A stretch of DNA of 64,000 bases from Sporolactobacillus sp. THM7-4 (GCF_004153165.1 NZ_SEMD01000009.1:1-64000), one strand, 5' to 3'. Positions 1-7,318 are shown, counted from the stretch's first letter. A program made the numbers and translations. The notes: a model not told the origin generated them from the letters alone.

Positions 1-79
1 GACGGCAGAAGCATTGGATGAGCTTCTGCCCTGGTCTGATTCCATTCCTTCAGAATGCAAATTGCCTACAAGTGAATAA
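1..79 (+). pseudogene. IS66-family transposase, C-terminal end only (cut by window edge)
   Basis: An open frame enters from the left edge (codons from base 2) and stops with TAA at 77-79. The residues read LDELLPWSDSIPSEC, which matches the conserved C-terminal tail of IS66 TnpC transposases (a leucine pair, then PWS and a Cys). Only about 25 residues are visible, so the state of the gene to the left is unknown. The right end of the element follows directly (hairpin, then terminal repeat at 116-127), which supports the call. A second, clearly ruined copy of the same C-terminus lies at 34097-34400 on the other strand. Confidence 0.7.
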
Positions 80-83
80 TACA

Positions 84-127
84 TCGATCCCCACCCTTTT
101 TGTAGGTGGGGATTATTTGACGCTTAC
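84..127 (+). mobile_element. Right end of an IS66-family element: hairpin plus terminal repeat
   Basis: After the transposase stop there is a hairpin, ATCCCCACC..GGTGGGGAT (about 86-113), then the sequence TTTGACGCTTAC at 116-127. Its reverse complement GTAAGCGTCAAA has the GTAAGCG start known for IS66-family terminal repeats. The same hairpin and GTAAGCGTCAAA recur at 34026-34080 beside the other IS66 relic. The junction with host DNA is therefore taken as base 127/128. Confidence 0.65.
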
Positions 128-496
128 GTTTAAAATGACATCATCGATATCAGTCATCCTGTTCGGTACGAAAAGTTGAATAATTTCAACGGAGGCTGAC
201 AGCAACGCGCCGCACGCGCTAACATTCACTAATTTAAGTTTCGGAAATTTAATCGGCAGGAAAAAGCCGAACGGGACAAACAGGATGATGTTTCCGATGT
301 TATCCACGATAAAGTAAAATAAAGTGCTACTGGGCATGGTTTCAAACATAAGCCATGGATTCAGATTGTAGCGATGAGTGGAGCTGGTCACTTGGCCTGT
401 TCCGATATATTCATTCGGAATCATCGTAAAATAGAGGACAAACAGGATGGATAGAACAAGCAATGTATTGCGCAAAAGTGGTTTTATTTCTCTCAC
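113..496 (-). pseudogene. VanZ-like membrane protein, 3' end replaced by IS66
   Basis: A 127-residue frame starting GTG behind a clear GGAGG site. It has an N-terminal membrane segment (about 9-27), a second around residues 60-82 (FYFIVDNIGNIILFVPFGFFLP, the VanZ signature NxxLFxPxG), a third near 90-112, and the family motif DIDDVILN near the end. VanZ-family proteins normally continue after DVxLNT with one more membrane segment. Here the reading frame runs into the IS66 terminal repeat, so the last residues (VSVK and the stop) are encoded by transposon DNA. VanZ proteins are linked to low-level glycopeptide resistance, but most family members have no known role and this one is probably truncated. 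Confidence 0.7.
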
Positions 497-777
497 GTGA
501 ATCCTCCGTCACCATGATAAATCTCTACTTCAAACAATTTTGGTTCAAGCCACCGAAATAAATATTGACTTAATCATAATCTTTTTTCTGGAACTTGTCA
601 CATCACAGTGCTTCGCGTTCAACTGCAGAAAAGCTATGTATTTAATGGGTCGTCCAATCTATCAGAAGACTGACCCATATACCGATAATCGTAACAGCTC
701 CAATAATAGATTCATCATTCAATGATTACAAAAAAAAGAGACCGGCTGACACGGTCCCCTGAACCATTCTCATTTTA
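497..777. other. Intergenic stretch without a recognised gene
   Basis: AT-rich DNA between the vanZ-like gene and the 3D-domain gene. A 61-codon open frame at 540-725 on the plus strand has no ribosome binding site and no recognisable motif. I see no convincing terminator; a short imperfect hairpin (ACCG..CGGT, near 741-757) sits downstream of the 3D gene. Confidence 0.5.
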
Positions 778-1140
778 TTATTTTCGATATACCGTAATTT
801 TCAGATGCTTTCTGCCCCATTTTAAGGCTTGATGACGTGATTTAAAATGAACATCGATGACTTTTCCCTTGATCGCTCTTCCGGTGTCTCGCGCGATGGC
901 TGTGCCATATCCAGGGATTTTAACTTTTGACCCGAGAGGAATGACCCGCGGGTCAACGGCAATGACCTTTGCGTTTGGATGTCTTCTCAAGCTGTATCCG
1001 GTTGCAGTTCTACCCATTTCACAGTAAGCGGTGGCTGATACTCTCATTTTTTTCGTATGCGTTTTTGCGGAGGCCGTCTGATTAAAAATACTCGATACGA
1101 TTAGAATAGCAACAGCTAAAGTCATTAAGATTTTTTTCAT
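778..1140 (-). CDS. Secreted 3D (Asp-Asp-Asp) domain protein
   Basis: 120 residues. An N-terminal signal peptide (MKK, then a hydrophobic stretch to about residue 22, cleavage likely after TASA) is followed by a 3D domain. Visible motifs are the opening SATAYC, GYSL, the VIAVDPRVIPLGSKVKIPGYG block, ARDTGRAIKG and the closing VIDVHF. The Asp residues in AVDP, RDTG and IDVHF are the ones that name the fold. The domain is shared with MltA-type lytic transglycosylases and with Bacillus YocH/YuiC, which act on or bind cell-wall peptidoglycan. There is no LysM or SH3 domain, so this is a minimal, stand-alone version. The start has a good site (GAGGT about 7 nt upstream). It is transcribed away from the tandem repeat array, which begins 150 bp upstream. 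Confidence 0.85.
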   Translation of the reverse strand: MKKILMTLAVAILIVSSIFNQTASAKTHTKKMRVSATAYCEMGRTATGYSLRRHPNAKVIAVDPRVIPLGSKVKIPGYGTAIARDTGRAIKGKVIDVHFKSRHQALKWGRKHLKITVYRK

Positions 1141-1291
1141 TTTGCTTACCTCTTTTTTCCTGTTACCTATACTTTACCGTTACAAGATAACAGGAATGTT
1201 ACCGCTATTTAACAAAACCTTGCTCTTCTTATTACAAATTTTGAAATATTTCGCTCATTGTAATCCTTTTCAGATATACGGCCATGGGATT

Positions 1292-2158
1292 CGGCAGTTT
1301 AGCCGGTTTTATCGGCAGTTTAGCCGCTTCGTCCGGCAGTTGTGCCGGCTGGTCCGGCAGTTAAGCCGATTCGTCCGGCAGTTGTGCCGGCTGGTCCGGC
1401 AGTTTAACCGTCTGGTCCGTCAGTTCAGCCGTTTGGTCTGGCAGTTTAACCACTTCGTCCGGCAGTTGAGCCGTTTCGTCCGGCAGTTGTGCCGGCTGGT
1501 CCGGCAGTTCAGCCGCTCCGTCCGGCAGTTGAGCCGCTTCGTCCGGCAGTTCAGCCGCTCCGTCCGGCAGTTGTGCCGGTTGGTTCGGCAGTTGAGCGAC
1601 TTCGTCCGGCAGTTGTGCCGTCTGGTCCGGCAGTTAAGCGACTTCGTCCGGCAGTTCAGCCGCCTGGTCCGGCAGTTGAGCCGTTTGGTCTGGCAGTTGA
1701 ACCGCTTCGTCCGGCAGTTGTGCCGGCTGGTCCGGCAGTTAAACCGATTCGTCCGGCAGTTTAACCGTCTGGTCCGGCAGTTGAGCCGTTTCGTCCGGCA
1801 GTTGAGCTGCTTCTATCGGCAGTTGAGCTCGTTCTATCGGTAGTTGAGCCGCTCCTATCGGCAGTTGAGCCGTCTGGTCCGGCAGTTGAGCCGCCTGGTC
1901 CGGCAGTTAAGCCGCCTGGTCCGGCAGTTCAACCGTTTGATCCGGCAGTTCAACCGTTTGGTTCGGCAGTTGAGCCACGAGGTCCGGCAGTTGAACCGCT
2001 TCGTCCGGCAGTTGAGCTGGTCCTATCGGCAGTTGAGCCGATTCTATCGGCAGTTGAGCCGTCTGGTCCGGCAGTTGAGCGGCTTTGTCCGGCAGTTAAA
2101 CCGCCTGGTCCGGCAGTTCAGCCGTTTCGTCCGGCAGTTGAGCCGCCTGGTCCGGCAG
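1292..2158. repeat. 21-bp minisatellite, 41 exact-length units
   Basis: A repeat with core CGGCAGTTGAGCCG followed by a variable 7-base spacer (usually CCTGGTC, CTTCGTC or TTCTATC). Units start at 1292, 1313 and so on to 2153. The span is exactly 41 x 21 bp, so there is not one insertion or deletion over 861 bp. Variation is by substitution, chiefly at the two bases after AGTT (GA, TA, CA, GT) and in the spacer. Each core can fold as a small hairpin (CGGC..GCCG). Because 21 is a multiple of three, the plus strand is open in more than one frame (heptapeptide RQLSRLV or PAVEPLR), broken by a TAG at 1841. I see no start site or known protein, so I treat it as non-coding. Confidence 0.93.
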
Positions 2159-2762
2159 ATCGCTATATCATTTTGCTTTGATCTGAATCACTTGACATGG
2201 AGCCTCTGCGGGCGATGCTTTTTAGGCGAAGGGCGAAAGTGTTTTACCCTTTCGCCCTATAACTTTAAGTGCTTTATAATTTGTGGGGCGTCTAACAAGA
2301 GGTCCGAGTCAAATACTCGATTTTGAAAAGCCTGTTTCGTAGGCTTAAATTTTAATCTTCGCGGGAATATCATATGTAATCTTTTAAAAGTAGTTGGAAT
2401 AATGACGAGTATGGCGATCACTATTTTGAAGAAGGCGTCTTTAAAAATTTTCCCGATTGAATTTGTTCCTTGCCAATGTAAAACCGGAGATGAAGTCGAT
2501 TGCTGATTTATTCTGAGTATCGCCGATATTTCCGCATGGCCGCCGATATTTTCCGAGTGTCGCCGATATTTCAACCGTACCAGCTGTGATGCCGACGGAA
2601 TAATTAACCAATATGCTCCAATCAAAAAACGGGTAATAGAGTTACGTGAACAACCCCTGAATTGACCTATCACTCCTTATTTTCAGTGCAAACGCCGATA
2701 ATTGAATTTGATCGAGGTGACCGGACCCACTCTCTCGCCTTTCCTGTTCCATTTCATCAATT
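2159..2762. other. Gene-poor stretch with a short 20-bp triple repeat
   Basis: No gene is supported. Starting at 2521, 2541 and 2561 there are three units beginning CGCCGATATTT, spaced exactly 20 bp apart, followed by CCG-rich spacers. They resemble the large array in style (GC-rich core, short period, no indels) but not in sequence. An inverted repeat GGGCGAAAG..CTTTCGCCC lies at about 2231-2257. A 138-codon minus-strand frame (2257-2673) runs through this but looks like chance. Confidence 0.5.
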
Positions 2763-2794
2763 AAAAAAAGCCCATATACGTTGTGTCTATGGGG
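2763..2794 (-). terminator. Rho-independent terminator behind lasso precursor B
   Basis: On the minus strand a stem CCCATA..TATGGG (2771-2776 with 2788-2793) is followed by a run of seven T (A run 2763-2769 on the plus strand). It lies 38 bp after the precursor stop codon and closes the lasso operon. Confidence 0.7.
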
Positions 2795-2831
2795 CGGAAC
2801 CATTTACATTTCTATTATTCTTTTTGATCTT

Positions 2832-2963
2832 TCAGCTATCGAAACCGTGTCTGCCACTGTTCCATGAATCACGAAAAGCAGGTCCCGGACCGCCCATTGT
2901 TTCTTTCACATCCAATGTCTTCACTTCAGGCTTGATCCATTCTTGCTTCTTCTTTTTGTTCAT
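2832..2963 (-). CDS. lasA: Lasso peptide precursor B (43 residues)
   Basis: A short gene with an excellent site (GGAGGTGATTCCAC before ATG), 28 nt behind cyclase B. The leader, residues 1-23, is basic at the start and holds WIKPEVKTLDVKET, which fits the leader pattern YxxPxLx3-x-T with Trp in place of Tyr. The conserved Thr sits at position -2 of the core (T22, M23). The predicted core is GGPGPAFRDSWNSGRHGFDS (20 residues). Asp9 of the core can close a nine-residue macrolactam ring with Gly1, and the GPG motif at core 2-4 is shared with paeninodin. The C-terminal residue is Ser, the target of the kinases found in such clusters. Ring and cleavage site are predictions from pattern; the coding frame and context are seen directly. 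Confidence 0.92.
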   Translation of the reverse strand: MNKKKKQEWIKPEVKTLDVKETMGGPGPAFRDSWNSGRHGFDS

Positions 2964-2991
2964 GTGGAATCACCTCCTTCAGTAGATCCGG

Positions 2992-4965
2992 TTAAACGCT
3001 CAGCGATGTATGATGTGCTGCTTTGTTCGTTCGCGTGAGAAAACGGAAAACAATGAATGCACGGATTAATAAGCAGAAATCCCAATCCTGAACAAGTTCG
3101 GGTTTCGCCCCGCTCCTGACCTTCTCTATTCCCGCATGCAGTGTCTGCCTGTTAAAAAGTTCAGCGGTCAGCGAATCTTTACTGAAACGCTGAAGTTCGG
3201 CAATCAATTGATCCCACATGGGCTGCATGCGGTGAATCATGTCGGCAGCCTGGACCCCATTTACCACCTGATTCAGGCGAATCCTGTCCGGAACAATCCC
3301 CTCTGTCGACCTTCGGACCAAAGCGCGGTCCATCCCATTTTGAACCATTTGGTCGACAGGTACAGACAGGCAGAACCGAATCACGCGCCAATCGTTCGTT
3401 GGATCCCGATTCATCATGCCAAATCGCAGAGATGCTTTTGTATGGGCCTGTCCAACCGTCTGCCACCAATAATTCTTCTCAAAATGATCTTTTCTGAATT
3501 CAAGCGCATGCTCCGCGGAACGTCCCGAAGGATCATATCCGAAAGATCGAAGCCTGTCGAAGACCTGCGTTTTCTTCGCTAAACGCCTGCTGATTAACTG
3601 CGGGATCGGCCGCCTCCGTTCTCGGGACGATATAGAGGACAGCCAGGGCCAGACGCTTCGCATCACGTGTGAGAAAACGTGATTTCTGCCCGACTGTACA
3701 TGCCCTGCATAGGCCTTTATTTCATGAGAAAGGCGGATCCAGTGAAATTTTTTTAACAAAAGCGCATAATAATCGATGGCCGGTCCCCATGAAATGGTAA
3801 AATTCCCCCGTTCGCCCGACAGCAGGACACCGACGTTATTCTTCTGCGCCTCTTCATAGACACCCTTCAGCCAGAACGAGTTCTCAAAAAACTTATAAGG
3901 CATTTCCATAATGTCCAGCCAGTCATCCATCTCAGTCAGCGGACTTTTGCCTTTGAAGTCGAGAATGTGGCCTTGAATATTTCCATATTCCGTAAACATC
4001 GACTGGAATTGTGATGATTCATCCGGCAACATCCGCCAGGGAGTCCAATCGACAAAGCCCTCTTCCGGGACGTAGCTGTAAGTATGCATTTTTCTGCCCG
4101 ACTGAGCAAGCATTTTTGCCGCGAATCCCGCGACAGTGCAGGAATCCAGTCCCCCGCTTAAATACGACCCTACCCCACGGCAAGTCCGAATCCTCGCTGA
4201 TACAGCTTTTTGAAATACATCGCGGAAGGCTTCTTCATATTCGCCGTCTGAGTTCAGAACAAGCGGTTCGATATCATCGAAGCGGCAATCATATCGGTTC
4301 AGGAAGACTTTCCCATCCCGTGCAGAAAGATAATGGGCCGGCGGAATTTGATGAATCATCCGGTAGACTGTGGAATGTGTATCAACACTGTCAAACATAT
4401 CCGGTATGGCCAGAAATTCCGCAAGCCAAGTGTCGTTCCAGCACCGATTCACCTGTGGAAGAGTCAAAAGGGGGCTTACAGCTGTACAAAAGGCGAAAGT
4501 CCCGCAGTCGTGATAATAATAGAGCGTTCGGCTGCCTGAAAAATCCCGTGCCGCAAAAATTCTCTGCCTCCGCTCATCCCAGATGACAAAAGCAAAATCC
4601 CCGAGCAGGCGGGCTGGCATGCGTTCCTGCCACTTCCTGTAAGAAAGAAGAATCAGCTGCGCGTCACCAATGTTCTGCCGGACCCCGACAGGAACCGCCA
4701 AGGCGTCAAACAGTTCATCACGGTTGTCAAGAATAACGTCGGCTGTAATAGCAAGTCCCGCCAAACGGTCGCAGATCGGCTGCTGTTCATGCATGGACTC
4801 AGGAGTGGTCCATCGCCCGCGATAGCCTAAGAATACCCGGCCTTCTTCCCAGGTCCGTTCATCATCAGCCGGATTATTCCTCAAAGCCGACATCATTCGA
4901 ACCCTCTGCCCGGCTGCAACCGGGTGATCCTGCTGATAATGAATCATCCCGACAATCGCGCTCAT
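2992..4965 (-). CDS. lasC: Lasso cyclase B (asparagine synthetase-like macrolactam synthetase)
   Basis: About 657 residues. Lasso cyclases activate the ring Asp/Glu side chain as an acyl-adenylate and join it to the core N-terminus. The N-terminal half resembles the class II glutaminase domain (residues 1-190: MSAIVG, GDFAFVIWD, ARD), but the catalytic Cys2 of true asparagine synthetases is Ser here, so it should not use glutamine. The synthetase half has the ATP pyrophosphatase motif YLSGGLDS at about 267-274. I chose the ATG at 4965 (GGGAGGGAAGATC upstream, protein starts MSAIVG as in the paralogue) over one nine codons earlier. It is followed at 28 nt by precursor B. It is a close paralogue of the protein at 7357-9285. 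Confidence 0.9.
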   Translation of the reverse strand: MSAIVGMIHYQQDHPVAAGQRVRMMSALRNNPADDERTWEEGRVFLGYRGRWTTPESMHEQQPICDRLAGLAITADVILDNRDELFDALAVPVGVRQNIGDAQLILLSYRKWQERMPARLLGDFAFVIWDERRQRIFAARDFSGSRTLYYYHDCGTFAFCTAVSPLLTLPQVNRCWNDTWLAEFLAIPDMFDSVDTHSTVYRMIHQIPPAHYLSARDGKVFLNRYDCRFDDIEPLVLNSDGEYEEAFRDVFQKAVSARIRTCRGVGSYLSGGLDSCTVAGFAAKMLAQSGRKMHTYSYVPEEGFVDWTPWRMLPDESSQFQSMFTEYGNIQGHILDFKGKSPLTEMDDWLDIMEMPYKFFENSFWLKGVYEEAQKNNVGVLLSGERGNFTISWGPAIDYYALLLKKFHWIRLSHEIKAYAGHVQSGRNHVFSHVMRSVWPWLSSISSRERRRPIPQLISRRLAKKTQVFDRLRSFGYDPSGRSAEHALEFRKDHFEKNYWWQTVGQAHTKASLRFGMMNRDPTNDWRVIRFCLSVPVDQMVQNGMDRALVRRSTEGIVPDRIRLNQVVNGVQAADMIHRMQPMWDQLIAELQRFSKDSLTAELFNRQTLHAGIEKVRSGAKPELVQDWDFCLLIRAFIVFRFLTRTNKAAHHTSLSV

Positions 4966-5015
4966 GATCTTCCCTCCCCTATGAACAGCCATGCAACCAT
5001 AACAATTGAGTATGC

Positions 5016-5044
5016 AAAATAGCCGTGATCTGTTCTGTTGTCAT
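5016..5044 (-). promoter_or_regulatory. Possible sigma-A promoter for cassette B
   Basis: On the minus strand ATGACA (5044-5039), a 17-bp spacer and TATTTT (5021-5016) lie about 50 nt upstream of the cyclase B start. The boxes match five of six and four of six consensus bases. A terminator just upstream (5136-5175) makes a separate promoter here likely. Confidence 0.4.
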
Positions 5045-5135
5045 GATTTTACTATCCAGGGAGTTACACCATCATGACAGACGTCAGGGCTGAGGCAAAA
5101 GAAACAGGAAAGGAACAGAAAATAAATCCAATAGC

Positions 5136-5175
5136 AAAAAAATTCAGCCGCTTCGTTTACACGACCTGAAGCGCT
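5136..5175 (-). terminator. Terminator between leader protease and cyclase B cassette
   Basis: On the minus strand the arm AGCGCTTC pairs with GAAGCGGCT (5168-5175 with 5146-5154, one bulged base), followed by a run of seven T. It lies about 50 nt after the B2 stop and separates the K-B1-B2 unit from cassette B. Confidence 0.6.
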
Positions 5176-5223
5176 CTGGAAGATCATGCACAAGTCCTCC
5201 ATGAAACAGTAAAAAATGTCAGT

Positions 5224-5685
5224 TCACCCTTTGGCGAATTTTCCGACAATTGTAAACTTCAGGTCCACATCCCCCCCGGTAATGTAGCGGGTCCCGCTGC
5301 GCAGCAAGGCATGGGCAATCATACCTTCATCGGACTTGCCCAGGCCCAGGTAGAGGGTACAGTCAATGTTCCGTCGGTGGAGCATGTTCATAGCGGCGAT
5401 CGCGCGTACCAGGCATTGGCTTTTCCAGAATGTATGACGGCTCATCACCTGAATGGCGTACCCGATGTGGTTCAGTTCTTCCTGATCTTCCGGACGATCA
5501 ACAAAAGGAGTTTCTCCCATCCTTTGGCCGAGGGACGGTGCAATTTTCGAAAAAGGAAGCAGAATTAAAAGACGTGCCCAGGCCAGATTGAGATAGGCCT
5601 CAAGATACAAGTGCTTCATCTCACCGGGAGCTTGAAAAAACGTCCGGACACCGTGGAATAATGGCATAGCGGTCACCCCTGTCAT
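5224..5685 (-). CDS. lasB2: Lasso leader peptidase B2 (transglutaminase-like cysteine protease)
   Basis: 153 residues of the family that removes the lasso leader peptide after the conserved Thr-x pair. The catalytic residues can be seen in order: Cys in SQCLVRA (about 90), His in MIAHALLRSG (about 124) and Asp in GGDVDLKF (about 140). It is at normal length for the stand-alone protease, whose partner B1 is encoded separately just upstream. The start ATG overlaps the B1 stop by four bases (ATGA), so translation is coupled. It must serve both precursors, since only one copy is present in the cluster. Confidence 0.92.
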   Translation of the reverse strand: MTGVTAMPLFHGVRTFFQAPGEMKHLYLEAYLNLAWARLLILLPFSKIAPSLGQRMGETPFVDRPEDQEELNHIGYAIQVMSRHTFWKSQCLVRAIAAMNMLHRRNIDCTLYLGLGKSDEGMIAHALLRSGTRYITGGDVDLKFTIVGKFAKG

Positions 5686-5984
5686 GAATGAACGGAATCA
5701 GGAAGGCAGATCAAACCCTCCGCTTTCAGATCATTCAGAAAGGAGATCACGTCCCGCCGGCAAGATTCCGGTGCAACATCATACCGTTGGGTCAGGCTCT
5801 GAATCAGATCGGCTACGGAAATCGGGTTCTGAATAAGATCCCAAATTGCTCCGCCAACCTTTCCGAGATTATAATATTTGCCTGAGGAAATACTCAGCAT
5901 CACTTTTTCTCCATCCATATCGCTTGCGACGTTTCCTTGACTCTGCATGACAATGTTTGACAGCAAAATGGTGTCTGTACTCAT
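5682..5984 (-). CDS. lasB1: Lasso precursor recognition protein B1 (PqqD-like RRE)
   Basis: About 100 residues with the PqqD fold, which binds the lasso leader and delivers it to the B2 protease. Typical landmarks are the N-terminal beta segments (DGEKVMLSISSGKYYNLGKVGGAIWDLI, given here as landmarks VMLS, KYYNL and GAIWDLI), a helix with DLIQSLTQRYDV and a C-terminal helix with FLNDLKAEGLI. The ATG at 5984 has GAAAGGA nine nt upstream and is preferred to the ATG six nt earlier, which is too near the site. The stop overlaps the B2 start. Confidence 0.92.
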   Translation of the reverse strand: MSTDTILLSNIVMQSQGNVASDMDGEKVMLSISSGKYYNLGKVGGAIWDLIQNPISVADLIQSLTQRYDVAPESCRRDVISFLNDLKAEGLICLPDSVHS

Positions 5985-6000
5985 GACCATCAATCCTTTC

Positions 6001-6963
6001 TTAGATAGTGAACACGTTGTTGGTTTTATCTGAAGCCGCAGCTTCGGCCGATCTAATGTGTTCGATGACGAGTGATGCGAGCTTCGGTGCTGTAAAGCCC
6101 CCTTCAGCCGGTCTTACCAGACGATAGAGCGTCAGTGATTTCGCAAGACGCGCACACTGCTTGAATTGCCAGGGGGCAAGGCCCATCGATGGAATAAAAA
6201 AGTTGCGGTACGTATGGTGAAGGAGCAGCCGAAATTGATCGAGCTTTCTGACGGCAAGGAGATCGGCTTCCGGTTTTTCCGTTTTGTCTAATTCAAAGAT
6301 GCCTGCGAGCGGCAAAACCCGATCTTGAAAACCATCCAGAACAGGTACGTAGTACTTGGTTTCTCTCAGGTAGATCGGCTGATAGACGGAACACCGCTCG
6401 CCAAACATCTGAAGGGTGGATTGCCATAGTTTTTGCTGCGGGTAGGACGGCGTGACAACTGGCGTCCCATTATCCAGAAAAGAGACCGCTGTGACGTCAT
6501 CGCTTATCAAAGGATGGCCTAAACGGATCCACTCCGCAGCAAGCGTCGATTTTCCAGCGCCCATCTCACCGACGAACGCATAGGCCCTTCCATCAATCGC
6601 AACGGTACACCCATGAAGAGGCAGCGTCCGCCGCTGTAACAGAATTGCGCCCAGACAGGAACCAAGGAGATAGAGACGAATCGCGCCGTGATCGGCATCA
6701 GCAAACGGCGACACAATAACCGTCTTTCCATCTTCTACCCGGAAGATACCGGCATTCTTAATACGGAAAATCATAAAATGGCTACTGCCGGCAAAGTGGG
6801 ATCCCGGAATGGAATGATCCGCCCACTCCCGGGAAAGATCCCCATAACGGATGGTCACGTCCGGTACCCCTTTCTTCTCTGCCGAACGTAGTTCAGGCAG
6901 AGGAATTTCGCTCCTGATGGTCAGTCCAAAAGCCTGATACGCCCCTCTATCTTTTCTCATCAT
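6001..6963 (-). CDS. Lasso peptide kinase (HPr kinase-like)
   Basis: 320 residues. A P-loop GEMGAGKST lies at about 132-140, preceded by LHGCTVAIDGRAYAFVG, which is the arrangement of HPr kinase-like proteins. The Asp pair in ISDDVTAV (about 155) is the expected catalytic and metal site. In paeninodin-type clusters, homologues phosphorylate the C-terminal Ser of the precursor. Both precursors here end in Ser, which fits. There is no HPr-type CBS/DRTGG domain, so it is not a metabolic HPr kinase. Start ATG at 6963 behind GGGGAGGAAATCAGG. B1 starts 16 nt downstream. Confidence 0.88.
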   Translation of the reverse strand: MMRKDRGAYQAFGLTIRSEIPLPELRSAEKKGVPDVTIRYGDLSREWADHSIPGSHFAGSSHFMIFRIKNAGIFRVEDGKTVIVSPFADADHGAIRLYLLGSCLGAILLQRRTLPLHGCTVAIDGRAYAFVGEMGAGKSTLAAEWIRLGHPLISDDVTAVSFLDNGTPVVTPSYPQQKLWQSTLQMFGERCSVYQPIYLRETKYYVPVLDGFQDRVLPLAGIFELDKTEKPEADLLAVRKLDQFRLLLHHTYRNFFIPSMGLAPWQFKQCARLAKSLTLYRLVRPAEGGFTAPKLASLVIEHIRSAEAAASDKTNNVFTI

Positions 6964-6980
6964 CCTGATTTCCTCCCCTG

Positions 6981-7015
6981 AAAAAGCCCTTAACCGTTCT
7001 TAATGGAATAAGGGC
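6981..7015 (-). terminator. Attenuator-like terminator between precursor A and kinase
   Basis: On the minus strand GCCCTTA..TAAGGGC (7015-7009 with 6992-6986) is followed by five T. It stands between the precursor A gene and the kinase ribosome binding site. Partial read-through here would give much more precursor mRNA than enzyme mRNA, the usual need in RiPP clusters. Confidence 0.65.
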
Positions 7016-7033
7016 AATAAACCAACAATTCTT

Positions 7034-7180
7034 TTAAGAACCAGCCAGGAGACGGGCCGCTCCTGCTCCGCAGATGGTTATGTACCTCAGCAGCGCTTTT
7101 TCCAAACCGGGCCGCAACGGAACACCATTCAGCACTTCTCCCGCCGTCCTGTGTACAGCACTTACCGAAACCTGATGCCG
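7034..7180 (-). other. Open 48-codon stretch in frame behind precursor A
   Basis: Directly after the TGA of precursor A the same frame stays open for 48 codons to a TAA at 7034-7036. Its composition looks protein-like (a part reads GLEKALLRYITICGAGAARLL). I see no ATG and no good site; a GTG is possible in the middle. It may be a gene remnant, a C-terminal read-through tail or chance. I do not recognise it. Confidence 0.25.
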
Positions 7181-7318
7181 TCAGCTCTTGTGAATGGCGA
7201 CGGATTCATCGTTGTCACTCAAGAAAAAGTCGACAATCTTTGTTCCCGGACCCATCTGAGTCATCTTGACATCGAGTGAGGTCAATTCGGGTTTGGTCCA
7301 AACCAGTTTTTCAGCCAT
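7181..7318 (-). CDS. lasA: Lasso peptide precursor A (45 residues)
   Basis: A short gene 38 nt behind cyclase A, with AAAGGAGGTGAATACT before ATG. The leader MAEKLVWTKPELTSLDVKMTQ shows WTKPEL, again Trp for the usual Tyr, and the conserved Thr (T20) at position -2. The core then starts at Met22: MGPGTKIVD is the predicted nine-residue ring, closed by Asp9, followed by a 15-residue tail FFLSDNDESVAIHKS. The GPG at core 2-4 matches precursor B and paeninodin. The C-terminal Ser is kept. Met as ring residue 1 is unusual; Gly, Ala, Ser and Cys are the common ones. The tail is acidic, unlike the basic tail of precursor B. Confidence 0.9.
   Translation of the reverse strand: MAEKLVWTKPELTSLDVKMTQMGPGTKIVDFFLSDNDESVAIHKS

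Noticed and set aside
540-725. 61-residue plus-strand gene
   Set aside because: No ribosome site, no motif, low-complexity AT-rich DNA between two minus-strand genes.
1292-2158. CRISPR array
   Set aside because: The units are contiguous 21-mers with a 7-base variable part. There are no unique spacers of 30-40 bp, no longer direct repeats and no cas genes.
1142-2326. Repeat protein (heptapeptide RQLSRLV) coded by the tandem array
   Set aside because: Several frames are open at once because the unit is 21 bp, an in-frame TAG interrupts the best one, and there is no ribosome site or signal that fits a repeat protein.
2257-2673. 138-residue minus-strand gene
   Set aside because: It runs through the 20-bp repeats, has no site and reads like translated non-coding DNA.
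4011-4586. 191-residue plus-strand frame inside cyclase B
   Set aside because: It is the antisense shadow of a well supported gene with intact catalytic motifs.
2992-4965. True asparagine synthetase
   Set aside because: The glutaminase Cys2 is missing, and the gene sits with a leader protease, a recognition protein and a precursor, as lasso cyclases do; the same holds for 7357-9285.
6001-6963. Metabolic HPr kinase/phosphorylase
   Set aside because: It lacks the N-terminal domain and the usual HprK signature, and it lies inside the lasso operon.
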